The notes under the pieces were generated by a model, which saw only the letters and a list, made by a program, of their open reading frames with translations, searched no databases and was not told the DNA's origin. The position numbers and the translations under genes are program-made. DNA of 64,000 nucleotides from Roseiarcus sp963765375 (GTDB lineage Bacteria > Pseudomonadota > Alphaproteobacteria > Rhizobiales > Beijerinckiaceae): positions 372,001-436,000 of the forward strand of contig CAVXVZ010000005.1 in NCBI GenBank assembly GCA_963765375.1. Reading direction: 5' to 3'. This document shows positions 35,859-45,840 of this stretch, piece by piece. Each line of letters begins with the position of its first letter. Position 1 is the stretch's first letter.

Positions 35859-37097
35859 GCCCCAACGACACCGGGTAATTTGGTCGCGACGACCGTGTTG
35901 CTGCCAAGTCGGCGCATGGTTATCGCAACGCTTGGCGTTGGCCAGACTCTGGCGTGGGGCTCGTCCTATTACTTACCAGCTGTTCTCGCGCGACCGATTG
36001 CTACCGACACCGGCTGGCCTCTGTCATGGGTGGTCGGTGGCCTTTCTCTCGGACTTCTCGTAGCAGCTCTGATTTCGCCGTGGGTAGGCGCCTTTGTCGA
36101 ACGCTATGGCGGTCGCCTTGTGTTGGCTGCGAGCGCCCTTGCGCTTGGATTCGGGCAAATCGGCCTCGCGATAGCGCCAAATTTGACGACGTACATCGCT
36201 GCTTGGCTCATTGTCGGCATCGGCATGGGCGCCGGGCTGTATGATGCCGCCTTTGGCGCCGTGGGTTGGCTATACGGGCGTAACGCCCGCTCGGTCATCA
36301 CAACATTGACTCTTTTCGGGGCACTCGCGAGCACTGTTTGCTGGCCGCTCTCTGCGTTCATGGTTTCGGAAATCGGCTGGCGCGGCGCTTGTCTCGTCTA
36401 CGCGGCAACCCAGTTCGCCGTTATGCTGCCACTCTACCTGCTCGTCATTCCGCGCGCTGCCTCCGCGGGACTCCTGCATAAGCAGGGCGCAAACTCCGCA
36501 AACTCGTCAATTGGCGCCAGGCCGTCTCTTACGCTGCTGGTGACTCTGGCCTTAACGTTAACCCTTGCGGCGACACTCTCCTCGTTAATGTCGGTTCATC
36601 TCCTGACGATCCTCCAAAGCAGCGGCATTCCTCTTGCGGCGGCGGTCGGCCTCGGCGCATTCGTCGGCCCATGCCAGGTATCGGCTCGCACGGTCGAACT
36701 GGCTATTGCCCGCTTTCATCATCCAATCTGGACGAAAATCGCGTCTGCGACCTTGGTGGCGATTGGCCTTTCGGCGCTCTGGGCTTGGATTCCCCTCATA
36801 CCGTTAGCGCTAGCCTTTTATGGCGCGGGCATTGGTCTCGAAACCATCGCTCGCGGAACGCTGCCGCTCGCCCTGTTCGGCCCGGCCGGCTACGCGACTT
36901 TGATGGGTCGGCTCGCCATGCCAAGCTTGCTTGCCCAAGCGGCTGCCCCGTGGGTCGGCGCGATGTTGCTGGAGCGGATTGGCGCACATCGCACGCTGGC
37001 GATCGTCGCAAACGTTGCCGTGCTCAATGTCGCGCTAGCGGGCGCACTGGCGTGGATGGTCTCCCGGCGGCGTCTGTATCTCTCACGCCCTGCTTGA
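35855..37097 (+). CDS. MFS transporter of the ars region
   Basis: From ATG 35855, which overlaps the arsO stop by ATGA, the protein has about 413 residues and 12 predicted membrane segments (LVATTVLLPSRRMVIATLGV, SWVVGGLSLGLLVAALISPW, FGALASTVCWPLSAFM). An arsO-MFS pair is common in alphaproteobacterial arsenic islands, so efflux of an arsenic compound is plausible but unproved. The unusually long frame from 34578 arises from the arsO frameshifts and is not a true fusion. Confidence 0.8.
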
Positions 37098-37186
37098 TCG
37101 CCAGGGCGTCATGGCGCTAACAGATCCGTTCGTCGACAAAACACAGATGTTGCTTTACTTCGGCAGAATGAGTGACACCACCAGTC

Positions 37187-37420
37187 ATGCGGTGCGCCTG
37201 GTGTGAGCCGACGGGCGCATGCCGATGGATGCAGTGGTGTCTGGCTGGGCGATGAGTTTTCTCCAAGCACGCCGCGTCGATGATGGCGTCGTAGGTTGCG
37301 AAGAGGGGTTCGAAAGCCGGCTTGTGCCTAGATATTGCCGGGCGTTCTCGACTGGGTTGAGTTCGGGAGCGCGCGAGGGAAGCCAGATCAGGGTGACGTC
37401 GGGCATGGCGGTTTTCCCTC
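37187..37420 (-). pseudogene. IS630-family transposase C-terminal remnant
   Basis: VTLIWLPSRAPELNPVENA, then AWRKLIAQPDTTASIGMR, match the end of IS630-type transposases (the DDE Glu is in NPVEN). The N-terminal two thirds are missing. The rest of 37098-37765 shows no gene. Confidence 0.75.
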
Positions 37421-37765
37421 CGGCAGCTCTGCTCCTCACCTCGGCGCCGCGGATAGAGCAGTGTTGAAAGCGGCGCACCTTTCCCGAGAGAGAACGTTTA
37501 AAGAGAGCAAACGGGCAGCTGTGCGTGATTGCTGGACCTAGTGAGGGAGATCGGTATTAAAGTGCGGGGGTTGTCGCGCGAATGGAGCACCTGATGCCAA
37601 CTCGGGCTTGGCGATCTGAAATTGACCAGCTTCGGGCTTCGTGACCGTGCACACGGTGCAGGTCAATCGATAGATCATCGAGACCCAAAGTGGGTTAAAC
37701 TCGGCTGAAATTATTTCCAATCCCAATATCGAGAATCCCCGAAGAGGATCGCGAAGTGGTGCGTC

Positions 37766-38497
37766 ATGGATGATCGCCGGAATCCATTGGGTGAATTGCC
37801 GAATATTTTGGCGTCGGCATTTGAGATTCCTCAAATTAACTCGCTTCAAGCGCCTGAGCCTACTCACCGACCCCGCATCCTGATGCTTTACGGTTCATGC
37901 CGCAGCCGGTCGTTCAGTCGGTTTCTAACCTTTGAGGCCGCAAGGCTCTTGGAGACATTCGGCGCCGAACCTCGGGTCTTCCATCCCAGCGGCTTGCCTT
38001 TGCCAGACGAAGTTTCCGTCGATCATCCCAAAGTCCAGGAACTTCGCGAACTCTCCGCCTGGTCGGAAGGGCATGTCTGGTGCAGCCCCGAGCGCCATGG
38101 CGCTATGACCGGCATCATGAAAGCGCAGATCGATTGGATTCCGCTCGCGCTCGGCGCGGTGCGTCCGACCCAGGGCAAAACTTTGGCGGTCATGCAGGTG
38201 AGCGGCGGCTCGCAATCCTTCAACGCGGTCAATCAACTTCGCGTCCTCGGTCGCTGGATGCGAATGATTACCATTCCCAACCAATCCTCGGTCGCCAAGG
38301 CGTATGAGCAATTCGACGAGGAAGGCCGGATGAAGCCGTCTTCCTATTACGATCGCGTTGTCGACGTCATGGAGGAATTGGTGAAGTTTACTCTTCTGAC
38401 CCGCGGCGTCTCCTCTTACCTGACCAGCCGCTACTCAGAGCGCAAGGAGGATGCCGAAAAGCTCGAGGTGCGGGTCAATCTGAAGAAAGCGATCTAG
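37766..38497 (+). CDS. arsH: ArsH, NADPH-dependent FMN reductase / organoarsenical oxidase
   Basis: The 243-residue flavodoxin-like protein has RILMLYGSCRSRSFSRFL (FMN phosphate loop), WCSPERHGAMTGIMKAQIDW and VMQVSGGSQSFNAVNQLRVL, all ArsH hallmarks. ArsH oxidises trivalent organoarsenicals and has quinone reductase activity. It stands alone between an IS630 remnant and cobT. Confidence 0.95.
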   Translation: MDDRRNPLGELPNILASAFEIPQINSLQAPEPTHRPRILMLYGSCRSRSFSRFLTFEAARLLETFGAEPRVFHPSGLPLPDEVSVDHPKVQELRELSAWSEGHVWCSPERHGAMTGIMKAQIDWIPLALGAVRPTQGKTLAVMQVSGGSQSFNAVNQLRVLGRWMRMITIPNQSSVAKAYEQFDEEGRMKPSSYYDRVVDVMEELVKFTLLTRGVSSYLTSRYSERKEDAEKLEVRVNLKKAI

Positions 38498-38689
38498 CGT
38501 CGCGTGCGAAAATCATCTCCCCGTTCGCGATCGGCGTGGCATAAGTTGCCGTTCGCACGCAAGCCTCGCTTAAGCGAAATCAGGGGTTGTCAGGCGCGGT
38601 CGCGATGGACCCGACATCAATCCACTTTGCTTTGAGGCTAAAGTCGCTCAGACTTCAGCAGAGGCGATCCTACCCGGGTATGACGAGGT

Positions 38690-39100
38690 CTACCCGGGAG
38701 TCGTCCTCTCCCGTCTCTGCCTCCGTCCCGCCTCACCGGTTGACGTCCCAAGAGTGGGCCTTGGAACAGCCGAGGTCCGCCGGAATGATGAGGAGCCGGT
38801 CTCACGCAAGATGTTGCTCAGTCGATCGAGCGCCACGCGCCTACGAGAGCCTCCCTGGTAGACGGCCTGAAGCGGTATTCCCAGGCAGGAAATGAGAGAG
38901 GCCAGGTCAGCGTCGATCGCCGCCGCTTTCGCGCTAGCAAATGCGTCCGCCTCATTCTCAAGCGCCGAGCCGTTGCGCCCGCAGTAACGCTTGGCGTGTT
39001 CTAAGACGATTGGATCGCAATCGATCAACGGCAATTGTTCAGACCGTTTCAATTCGGCCCATTCGTCTTCGTCGAGCAAGTGCCAGTAGGATCCGGTCAT
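38690..39100 (-). CDS. hypothetical protein
   Basis: A 136-residue frame begins MTGSYWHLLDEDEWAELKRS and has an acidic, helical first 90 residues. The last 40 are Ser/Thr/Arg-rich and may be a frameshifted tail. There is no known family, signal or membrane segment. It fills most of the gap between arsH and cobT; the remaining 38498-38689 and 39101-39366 look non-coding. Confidence 0.4.
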   Translation of the reverse strand: MTGSYWHLLDEDEWAELKRSEQLPLIDCDPIVLEHAKRYCGRNGSALENEADAFASAKAAAIDADLASLISCLGIPLQAVYQGGSRRRVALDRLSNILRETGSSSFRRTSAVPRPTLGTSTGEAGRRQRRERTTPG

Positions 39101-39366
39101 ACTGACGCCTCGTCAGCGCTCGCGCGAGTCGGGCAGAAGCGCTCTCTCCGGCTTCCAAATGCGACGAGAAGTTGCGATCCTCGTTCCCTCCGTCGGATCT
39201 CGGCTGTCCCAGAATTGGCACTTGTCCCAATGGGTAGTGAGTGACCGTGACCCGGTCCACCGCCTACTGCGCATGGGGCCCCGCATCCATTGCATGGGCT
39301 GGACGGCGCCTGGCCTTTCGCGGAGGCGGCGACGGGCGCGTAATGGGCGCTTCAGGGAGCAGTCAA

Positions 39367-40421
39367 ATGAACAACGGGTCGAAAATCGGGAGCGAAAGGA
39401 TTGTCGTGAATCCACTCGATCATCGCCTCGAGGCGGCTCTTCGTGCGAGCGTCGATGGCAAGGCGAAGCCGCCTCGTTCTTTAGGTCGCCTCGAGGAGCT
39501 TGCCGTTCAGCTTGAACTCATCCAGGGCCGACCCGACCCGCGCATCGAGCGCGTCGTTCTGCTTGTCTTTGCCGGCGATCACGGATTGACGGAAGATGGA
39601 GTGTCCAGCTACCCCGCAGAAGTCACGTCGGCAATGGTGATGACCTTTCTCGCAGGGAAGGCTTGTGTGAACGCGTTTGCTCGCGCGGTCGACGTCGACG
39701 TCCAGGTCGTCGACGCCGGCGTAGCTTCCGACCTTCCGCCCCATCCGCGCCTGGTCGACGCCAAAGTGCGAAAAGGAACGCGGAACGCTGCGAAAGAGCC
39801 CGCCCTGACGGCGCAGGAGGCCGAACAAGCTTTGGCGCGGGGGAGGGAAATAGCCGGGAAAGCGATCGACGAGGGCGCGGACGCCATTGCGCTCGGCGAG
39901 ATGGGCATAGGCAACACCGCGTCGTCCGCCTTGCTTATGCACCGCTTGGCCCCCGCCCCGCTTGAGCGGTGCATTGGACACGGCGCGGGACACGATGAGA
40001 CCGGCTTCAATCGCAAGACTGCCGTCCTTAGGCGAGCGGCCGCGCGCAGCTCGGCGTCCGTTCCGTTTGACGTACTCTGTGAATTTGGCGGTTGCGAAAT
40101 CGCGATGATGGCGGGCGCGATGTCGGGGGCGGCCGCGCGTCAGCGGCCGGTCGTCGTCGACGGCTTCATCTCGACGGCCGCTGCGCTTGTCGCCATTCGA
40201 ATGCAGCCTGCTTTGATCGACTATTGCGTCTTCGCGCACCGTTCCCGGAAGAGGCGCATGGAACCCTGCTGAAGGCGCTCGGCGTCGAGCCGCTCTTCGA
40301 TCTCGGTATGCGCCTGGGCGAGGGTACTGGAGCTGCGCTTGCGATTCCGTTCATGAGAGCGGCCGCGAGGCTGATCACCGATGTTGCGAATCTCAGCGAC
40401 GTTCTCGCTGGTACGATCTGA
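39367..40421 (+). pseudogene. cobT: CobT, nicotinate-nucleotide-dimethylbenzimidazole phosphoribosyltransferase, with a frameshift
   Basis: CobT makes alpha-ribazole phosphate for the lower loop of cobalamin. PPRSLGRLEELAVQLELIQG, FAGDHGLTEDGVSSYPAEVT, GEMGIGNTASSALL and the catalytic-region GHGAG are visible. The frame changes near 40245: DYCVFAHRS continues as EEAHGTLLKALGVEPLFDLG in another frame to 40421, completing a normal length of about 350 residues. One base is missing (or two extra) in TTCCCGGAAG. Decay or a sequence error are both possible. Confidence 0.85.
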
Positions 40422-40478
40422 CACAAATGCGCCGTGGGCGCTTTGTAAGGTTGAATCACCGTCGCTCGAGAGAAAGGC

Positions 40479-40820
40479 ATGGCCGAGAGCACCGCTCGAC
40501 CGAAGAAGCCTGATACGGTAATACCCGTCAAAGAAATCGGGCTGGTGCTCTATCCCGACGACAAAGCCGTTAGCCTTCAGTTTCAGGACGGCGCCGGCAA
40601 GCAAGTGTTTCTCTGGTTGCCTGGTTCGCTGCTCTCCGCTTTGGGGGAGCAACTCAGCCAAGTCGTCGTGGACTATCCCCAGACCGCGACTTGGGAAGCG
40701 AGAAATCTTGAAACCCAACTGAACTTTAGGTGGATTGTCACGCCCCGGCAAGCTGCAGATAATCCGACCCAAATCATCTCTGCAGCGACCAGCCCAAGGA
40801 GGAAGCTTCATGTCACATGA
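40479..40820 (+). CDS. hypothetical protein upstream of acs
   Basis: A 113-residue soluble protein with a beta-rich middle (EIGLVLYPDDKAVSLQFQDG, KQVFLWLPGSLLSALGEQL). No family is recognised. It overlaps the acs start by 11 bases, so the two are probably translated together. Confidence 0.6.
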   Translation: MAESTARPKKPDTVIPVKEIGLVLYPDDKAVSLQFQDGAGKQVFLWLPGSLLSALGEQLSQVVVDYPQTATWEARNLETQLNFRWIVTPRQAADNPTQIISAATSPRRKLHVT

Positions 40821-42750
40821 GTCCCTGTATCCTGTCCCCGACGAGGTCGCGCGCAAAGCCTGGGTGGACGAGAAGAATTATTTCAAAATGTATGACAGTT
40901 CTCTGCGCGATCCCCAAAGCTTCTGGGGAGAACAGGGCAAAAGGCTGCACTGGATCAAGCCCTATACGAAAGTGAAGAATACCAGCTTCGAAGGCGATGT
41001 GCAGATTCGCTGGTATGAAGACGGCGCTCTCAATGCATCCTATAATTGCATTGACAGACATCTGAGTTCCCGCGGCAGTGAACCGGCCATTATGTGGCAA
41101 GGCGACGACCCAGAGAAGAAGAGGAGCATAAGTTACGCTGAGCTTCACGAGAATGTTTGTCGGTTTGCCAATGTTCTGAAGGAGCGAGGGGTTAGAAAAG
41201 GCGACCGGGTCACGATCTATATGCCGATGATCCCTGAGGCGGTGTTCGCCATGCTCGCCTGCGCTCGCATCGGCGCCGTCCATTCGATCGTATTCGGCGG
41301 GTTCTCTCCCGAAAGCCTGGCGGTTCGCATCCGAGACTGCCGATCGAAGTGGGTTGTGACCGCGGACGAAGGCTTGCGCGGCGGGCGCATTGTGCCGCTT
41401 AAAGCCAATCTAGACGAGGCTCTTAAGCAATGCCCCGACGTCGAGACGGTGATCGTCGTGCGTCACGTCGGCCGCCCCATTGCCTGGGCCGAAGGCCGAG
41501 ACGTTTGGCATCACGAAGCGATCGCAAACGTCGCGCGCGATTGTCCTCCGGCGGAAATGAATGCGGAGGATCCCCTCTTTATTCTCTATACCTCCGGCTC
41601 GACAGGGCGACCGAAAGCGGTCGTTCACACGACGGGCGGCTATCTGGTGTATGTGGCGATGACGCATCAATATGTCTTCGATTATCACGACGGAGACGTA
41701 TATTGGTGCACGGCCGATATCGGATGGGTTACGGGCCATAGCTACATTGTATATGGACCCCTCGCCAACGGGGCCACTACTGTGATGTTCGAGGGTATCC
41801 CTAGCTATCCCGACGCCTCGCGATTCTGGCGGATCGTCGACGAGTACAAGGTCAATATATTCTATACTGCCCCGACAGCGATCCGCGCGCTGATGCGTGA
41901 GGGCGAGAATTTCGTCAAGAAGACGTCGCGCGCTTCGCTGAGGCTCCTGGGCAGCGTCGGCGAGCCAATCAATCCCGAAGCATGGCTTTGGTACTACCGA
42001 GTGGTCGGCGATAGCCGCGTGCCAATTGTCGACACATGGTGGCAGACCGAGACGGGAGGGATTCTCATTACGCCATTGCCGGGCGCGACGCCGCTGAAGC
42101 CAGGTTCCGCGACGAGACCGTTTTTCGGGATCATTCCATTAATCGTGGACCATGAAGGCAAGGCGCTGGAAGGCCCTAGCGAGGGCAACCTCTGTATTGC
42201 GGACAGTTGGCCGGGCCAGATGCGGACTATCTTCGAGGACCACAAGCAATTCGTCGAGACCTATTTCTCCACGTTTCCGGGTAAATACTTTACAGGCGAC
42301 GGGGCGCGGCGCGACGAGGATAATTATTATTGGATAACCGGCCGCGTTGACGACGTGATTAACGTCTCTGGTCATCGCATCGGAACGGCCGAAGTTGAGA
42401 GCGCCCTCGTCGCTCATGACAAAGTCGCGGAGGCAGCGGTCGTGCCTTACCCCCACCACATAAAGGGGCACGCTATCTACGCGTACGTCACCCTGAAGGC
42501 TAGCGCCGAACCCTCAGAAGAACTGCGCAAGGAACTCGCGCAATGGGTTCGAAAGGAAATCGGCGCCATTGCCTCCCCCGACCTCATCCAGTGGGCGCCG
42601 AGTCTGCCTAAGACGCGGTCAGGGAAAATCATGCGGCGCATCCTTCGTAAGATCGCGTCCAACGACTACGATCAGCTTGGCGACGTCTCAACCCTCGCGG
42701 ACCCGGGCGTCGTCGACGATCTGGTCAAGCATCGTTTGAACCGGGCATGA
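40810..42750 (+). CDS. acs: acetyl-coenzyme A synthetase
   Basis: The 646-residue AMP-forming enzyme activates acetate. It shows the adenylation motif FILYTSGSTGRPKAVVHTT, IVDTWWQTETGGILITPLPG, YFTGDGARRDEDNYYWITGR and the acetylatable Lys near the end in SLPKTRSGKIMRR. ATG 40810 gives the usual length. It has no obvious link to the arsenic genes around it. Confidence 0.95.
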   Translation: MSHESLYPVPDEVARKAWVDEKNYFKMYDSSLRDPQSFWGEQGKRLHWIKPYTKVKNTSFEGDVQIRWYEDGALNASYNCIDRHLSSRGSEPAIMWQGDDPEKKRSISYAELHENVCRFANVLKERGVRKGDRVTIYMPMIPEAVFAMLACARIGAVHSIVFGGFSPESLAVRIRDCRSKWVVTADEGLRGGRIVPLKANLDEALKQCPDVETVIVVRHVGRPIAWAEGRDVWHHEAIANVARDCPPAEMNAEDPLFILYTSGSTGRPKAVVHTTGGYLVYVAMTHQYVFDYHDGDVYWCTADIGWVTGHSYIVYGPLANGATTVMFEGIPSYPDASRFWRIVDEYKVNIFYTAPTAIRALMREGENFVKKTSRASLRLLGSVGEPINPEAWLWYYRVVGDSRVPIVDTWWQTETGGILITPLPGATPLKPGSATRPFFGIIPLIVDHEGKALEGPSEGNLCIADSWPGQMRTIFEDHKQFVETYFSTFPGKYFTGDGARRDEDNYYWITGRVDDVINVSGHRIGTAEVESALVAHDKVAEAAVVPYPHHIKGHAIYAYVTLKASAEPSEELRKELAQWVRKEIGAIASPDLIQWAPSLPKTRSGKIMRRILRKIASNDYDQLGDVSTLADPGVVDDLVKHRLNRA

Positions 42751-42885
42751 TGGATCCTCTAAAGATCCGATCGCCGTCTGGAATCGCCTGTCATGCTGAT
42801 GGCGCGCCGGAGGTTGCGAGCTGCTCATTAGCGCTCCGCCGCGTACTTTATACCAAAGGCCCCGCTGGCTGACTCATAGGGGGAT

Positions 42886-42962
42886 TGATCGGGATAGGGG
42901 GACGCCTCGCGACGCCACCCCTCCCACACCACCGGGCGTACGGGTCCCGCACCACGTCGGTT
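42886..42962 (-). other. group II intron 3' end remnant (domains V and VI)
   Basis: The minus strand reads CCGACGTGGTGCGGGACCCG, then TACGCCCGGTGGTGTGGGAG, and ends in CCCCCTATCCCGATC. This pattern (a short hairpin with a CCG/CGG stem, then GGTGTGGGAGGGG, a GC hairpin, and a C-T-A-T-C-C-C-G-A-T end) is typical of the last two domains of bacterial group II introns. The intron ORF and 5' part are absent. Part of the gap 42751-43731. Confidence 0.6.
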
Positions 42963-43025
42963 CGACCGAGTTATAGGCTTTGGCGGGCGCACAGATTTGG
43001 CGAAGACCGAGCGACTCGAAATAGG

Positions 43026-43188
43026 CGTTGCGTCGCCAATTCCAGGCTCCTCGCGGTCGATGACGAGGAGGTCGCGTTTCTCCTACAGGGGCTACCGCCG
43101 CGGCGGACGTTCCCGCGTCATGCGCCTCACCCCGCCTGAGTTCATCCGGCGTTTCCTCATGCATGTCCTGCCCGACGGCTTCCACCGG
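43026..43188 (+). pseudogene. IS91-family transposase fragment (middle part)
   Basis: VANSRLLAVDDEEVAF in one frame continues after a frameshift as SYRGYRRGGRSRVMRLTPPE, then FIRRFLMHVLPDGFHR, in the next. These are consecutive IS91/IS801-type transposase blocks. The following block (IRHYGFLA) is not downstream but inverted at 43229-43480. Confidence 0.75.
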
Positions 43189-43228
43189 AACACAGGAAGG
43201 CGATCGGGACCGAGAGGCGCGTTCACTG

Positions 43229-43480
43229 TCATGACGTGTCGCAGTGGAAGACGTCGGCCTGTCGTGCGGGAGTGCGTCCGATGCAGCGCATCAGGCCGCC
43301 GCACTCGGGACAGACGGCGAAGGGATGGTGAGGCGTGTCCGCCTTGGGCTCGCCGTCTGCGGGCGGCGCTGCAGTGTCTCCGCGGTCTTGGCCGGTCTGA
43401 GGTTCAAGCAAATCCCGGAAGCGCGCGAGATTGAAGCCGCGATCGCCTTTGGCGAGGAATCCGTAATGACGGATGCGATG
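43229..43480 (-). pseudogene. IS91-family transposase fragment (C-terminal part, inverted)
   Basis: The minus strand reads HRIRHYGFLAKGDRGFNLAR, a Pro/Asp-rich linker, then the C-terminal zinc motif FAVCPECGGLMRCIGR and a stop. In an intact IS91 transposase this follows DGFHR directly, so the piece has been inverted relative to 43026-43188. Confidence 0.7.
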
Positions 43481-43699
43481 CCGCGCCCTTCCGGCGACGG
43501 CCACGAGACCCAATGGGTCTGCTTTCGTTCGCTCGGCCACGCCGGAGGCAAAGTCGCACGCGACCTGCTTCACTTCCGTCGCCCGTCGGCCGCCCGATCC
43601 ACACGGCAATGCTCGGCATGACAACGCCGACCGCAGCGCGCTTTCCCCATAGCAGCTAAGCAGATTCCACGGGTGTAGCCAACGAATGGCAGGTGTGAT

Positions 43700-44894
43700 T
43701 CCGTCTTTGCGTTGATTCGCGGAGGCGGGGCATGGTGGGCAAATCTCCAATAACGGCGGATGGGGAGCAGCGTGCGGCGCTGCGAGCGTTGGCGCATTCG
43801 CGCGATCGTGGCGAGGCGGATCGGGCGCGGGCGATGTTGCTGACGCTTTTGGGCTGGACCAGCCCGCGCATCGCGGAAGCCTTCGGCGTACGCGAGGACA
43901 CGGTTCGGCTGTGGCGTTGCGATTTCGCCGACGGCGGCGTTGAAGCGCTGAAGGCGAGCGTGGCGCCTGGCCCAGCCCCTGTGAAGAGCGAGGCGGCGCT
44001 GCGCGTCGTCACGCCTCTTTTGGAAGCTCCCGTCGCCAACCGGCGCAATTGGACGATCGCGCGCCTGATCAGCGAGATCGAGGCGCGCGAGGGCGTCCGG
44101 ATCGGCAGGTCGCAATTATCCAAGACGCTGCGAAAAAAAACTTCCGCTGGCGGCGGCCGCGGCACACCTTGAAAGGTCGCCAGATCGCCGGCGAGATCGC
44201 GTGCGTGGGCTTGCGCCTTCAACTGCGCAAGGCCCAAGCCGAGGCCGACGACATCGTCCTGCTTTATGGCGACGAGAGCGAGGCCCTGACGCACCCTTAT
44301 TTGGCGCGGGCGTGGGCCAAGCGCGGCGCCGATCTGCGCGTGCCGGCGCCGGGACAAGCCAAAAAAGTGGCGATGATCGGCTCGCTCGATCATGTCACGC
44401 GCCAGTTGATCGTGCACACCAGCCCGACCAAGCGCAGCAGCGACTTCATCGCTCACCTGGAGCAACTCGACCGTCTCTACGGCCCCCAACCCGGACCAGC
44501 CATGAAGCCGGTCGTGCTGGTCGAGGACAATGGACCGATCCACGTCAGCAAGCTCGCCCTTGCCGCCCTCGAAGCGCGCAAGCATTGGCTCACCGTCGAG
44601 TGGCTGCCGAAATACGCGCCCGAACTCAACGACATCGAGGTTGTCTGGCACGATCTCAAAGCGCACAATCTCGCCCACTACACCTTCACCGACGCCGCCG
44701 ACCTCGATCGAGCCATCCATCAAGCTGTCCAAGCTTTGAACAACGAGCGATCTCGCAATCCGTTGGTCAATCGGAGAATCTCTGCTTTAGCCGTGAAGTC
44801 AAATAGCAATCGCCGTGATATACTTACGAATATAGCGCCCATTGTTGCGACGAGTTTGAGCCGTGAGTATAATGAGTGGCAAGCGCCAAAGTGA
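43700..44894 (+). mobile_element. IS630-family insertion sequence (approximate ends)
   Basis: The limits follow the transposase frames, since I could not define the terminal repeats with confidence. It sits between the IS91 debris and aioX. Confidence 0.6.
43732..44894 (+). CDS. IS630-family transposase made by -1 frameshifting
   Basis: Frame one (43732-44172) has the helix-turn-helix half (TSPRIAEAFGVREDTVRLWR). Frame two (44049-44894) has the DDE half: VLLYGDESEALTHPYLARAW, VVLVEDNGPIHVSKLAL and WLPKYAPELNDIEVVWHDLK. A run of eight A at 44133-44140 lies where the frame changes by -1, the usual programmed slip in such elements, so the transposase may be functional. Confidence 0.8.
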
Positions 44895-44946
44895 CGCGGC
44901 ACAGCGCCCTTTCGAGAGAATCAGTGGCGCGAGGAGGGAGGAGCGA

Positions 44947-45840
44947 ATGCCTCCAAAATCGCCGCACTCTTACGGCCGGAAGGCGTTGGTCGGTAGGCGG
45001 GATATTCTCGCGGGGTTTCTCGCCGCTGGTATCTCTTGGCCGGGGAGGGCCGCGCGCGCAGATGAGGCCGTAAGCATCGGTCTCAATCCACTATTTCTTG
45101 ATTCTGATATCCAGTTGCTCTCGCTCCTGCAATCGTACCTCGCCGCACAGTTGGGGCGAACTGTTCAGCTGATAAAACGGCGGACCTATCAGGAGATCAC
45201 AGCCTTGCTGCTTTCCGGGCAGCTCGATGCGGCGTGGGTCTGTGACGATCCTTACGTGCAGCATGAGGACCAGTTCGCACTCCTGGCGGTGCCACTCTAC
45301 CGGCACGAGCCTCTTTACCGGACCTACGTGATCGTCAGCGAGGGGAGCGAGGCTCAGTCCTTTGACGATATTCGCGGCACGGTGCACGCGTTCTCCGACC
45401 CCGACAGCACATCGGGCTTTTTGGTGACGCGATCCCTTTTGGCGCTCCGTCACACCACGCCCGCTCAGTTCTTCCGCGCATTCTTTTTCACCTATGGGCA
45501 CCGGAACGTCGTGCGCGCGGTTGCGACTGGACTGGCGGAAAGCGGCAGCATCGACGGGTATGTTTGGGACGTCATGCATGAGCGCGAGCCTGATCTGATC
45601 AACAAGACACGCGTCGTCTATAGGTCGGAGAAATTGGGCTTTCCGCCCATTGTTGGCCTCAAATCGGCGCAGGAGACGACGACGGCAAAGGCGATTTCGG
45701 CCGCCTTCTTGGAAATGCCCACCCGCCCGCTCGGCCGACAGATCCTTTCTATCCTCGAACTGGACGGCTTCACGAACGCAAGCCCCGATCTCTATCGCGG
45801 CACACTGGAAAAATGGCTGCTCGTGAAGGCGCAGGCCTGA
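44947..45840 (+). CDS. aioX: AioX, periplasmic arsenite-binding protein
   Basis: The 297-residue PhnD-like substrate-binding protein has a Tat-like signal (GRRDILAGFLAAGISWPG). In AioX a single Cys is needed for As(III) binding; here it is C99 in DAAWVCDDPYVQHEDQF. FLVTRSLLALR and GSIDGYVWDVMHEREPDL are also typical. ATG 44947 follows a strong GGAGGGAGGAG. It shares one base with aioS. It presents arsenite to the AioS/AioR system. Confidence 0.93.
   Translation: MPPKSPHSYGRKALVGRRDILAGFLAAGISWPGRAARADEAVSIGLNPLFLDSDIQLLSLLQSYLAAQLGRTVQLIKRRTYQEITALLLSGQLDAAWVCDDPYVQHEDQFALLAVPLYRHEPLYRTYVIVSEGSEAQSFDDIRGTVHAFSDPDSTSGFLVTRSLLALRHTTPAQFFRAFFFTYGHRNVVRAVATGLAESGSIDGYVWDVMHEREPDLINKTRVVYRSEKLGFPPIVGLKSAQETTTAKAISAAFLEMPTRPLGRQILSILELDGFTNASPDLYRGTLEKWLLVKAQA

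Noticed and set aside
39290..39366. Cobalamin riboswitch upstream of cobT
   Set aside because: I saw no B12-box-like sequence or matching fold in the region.
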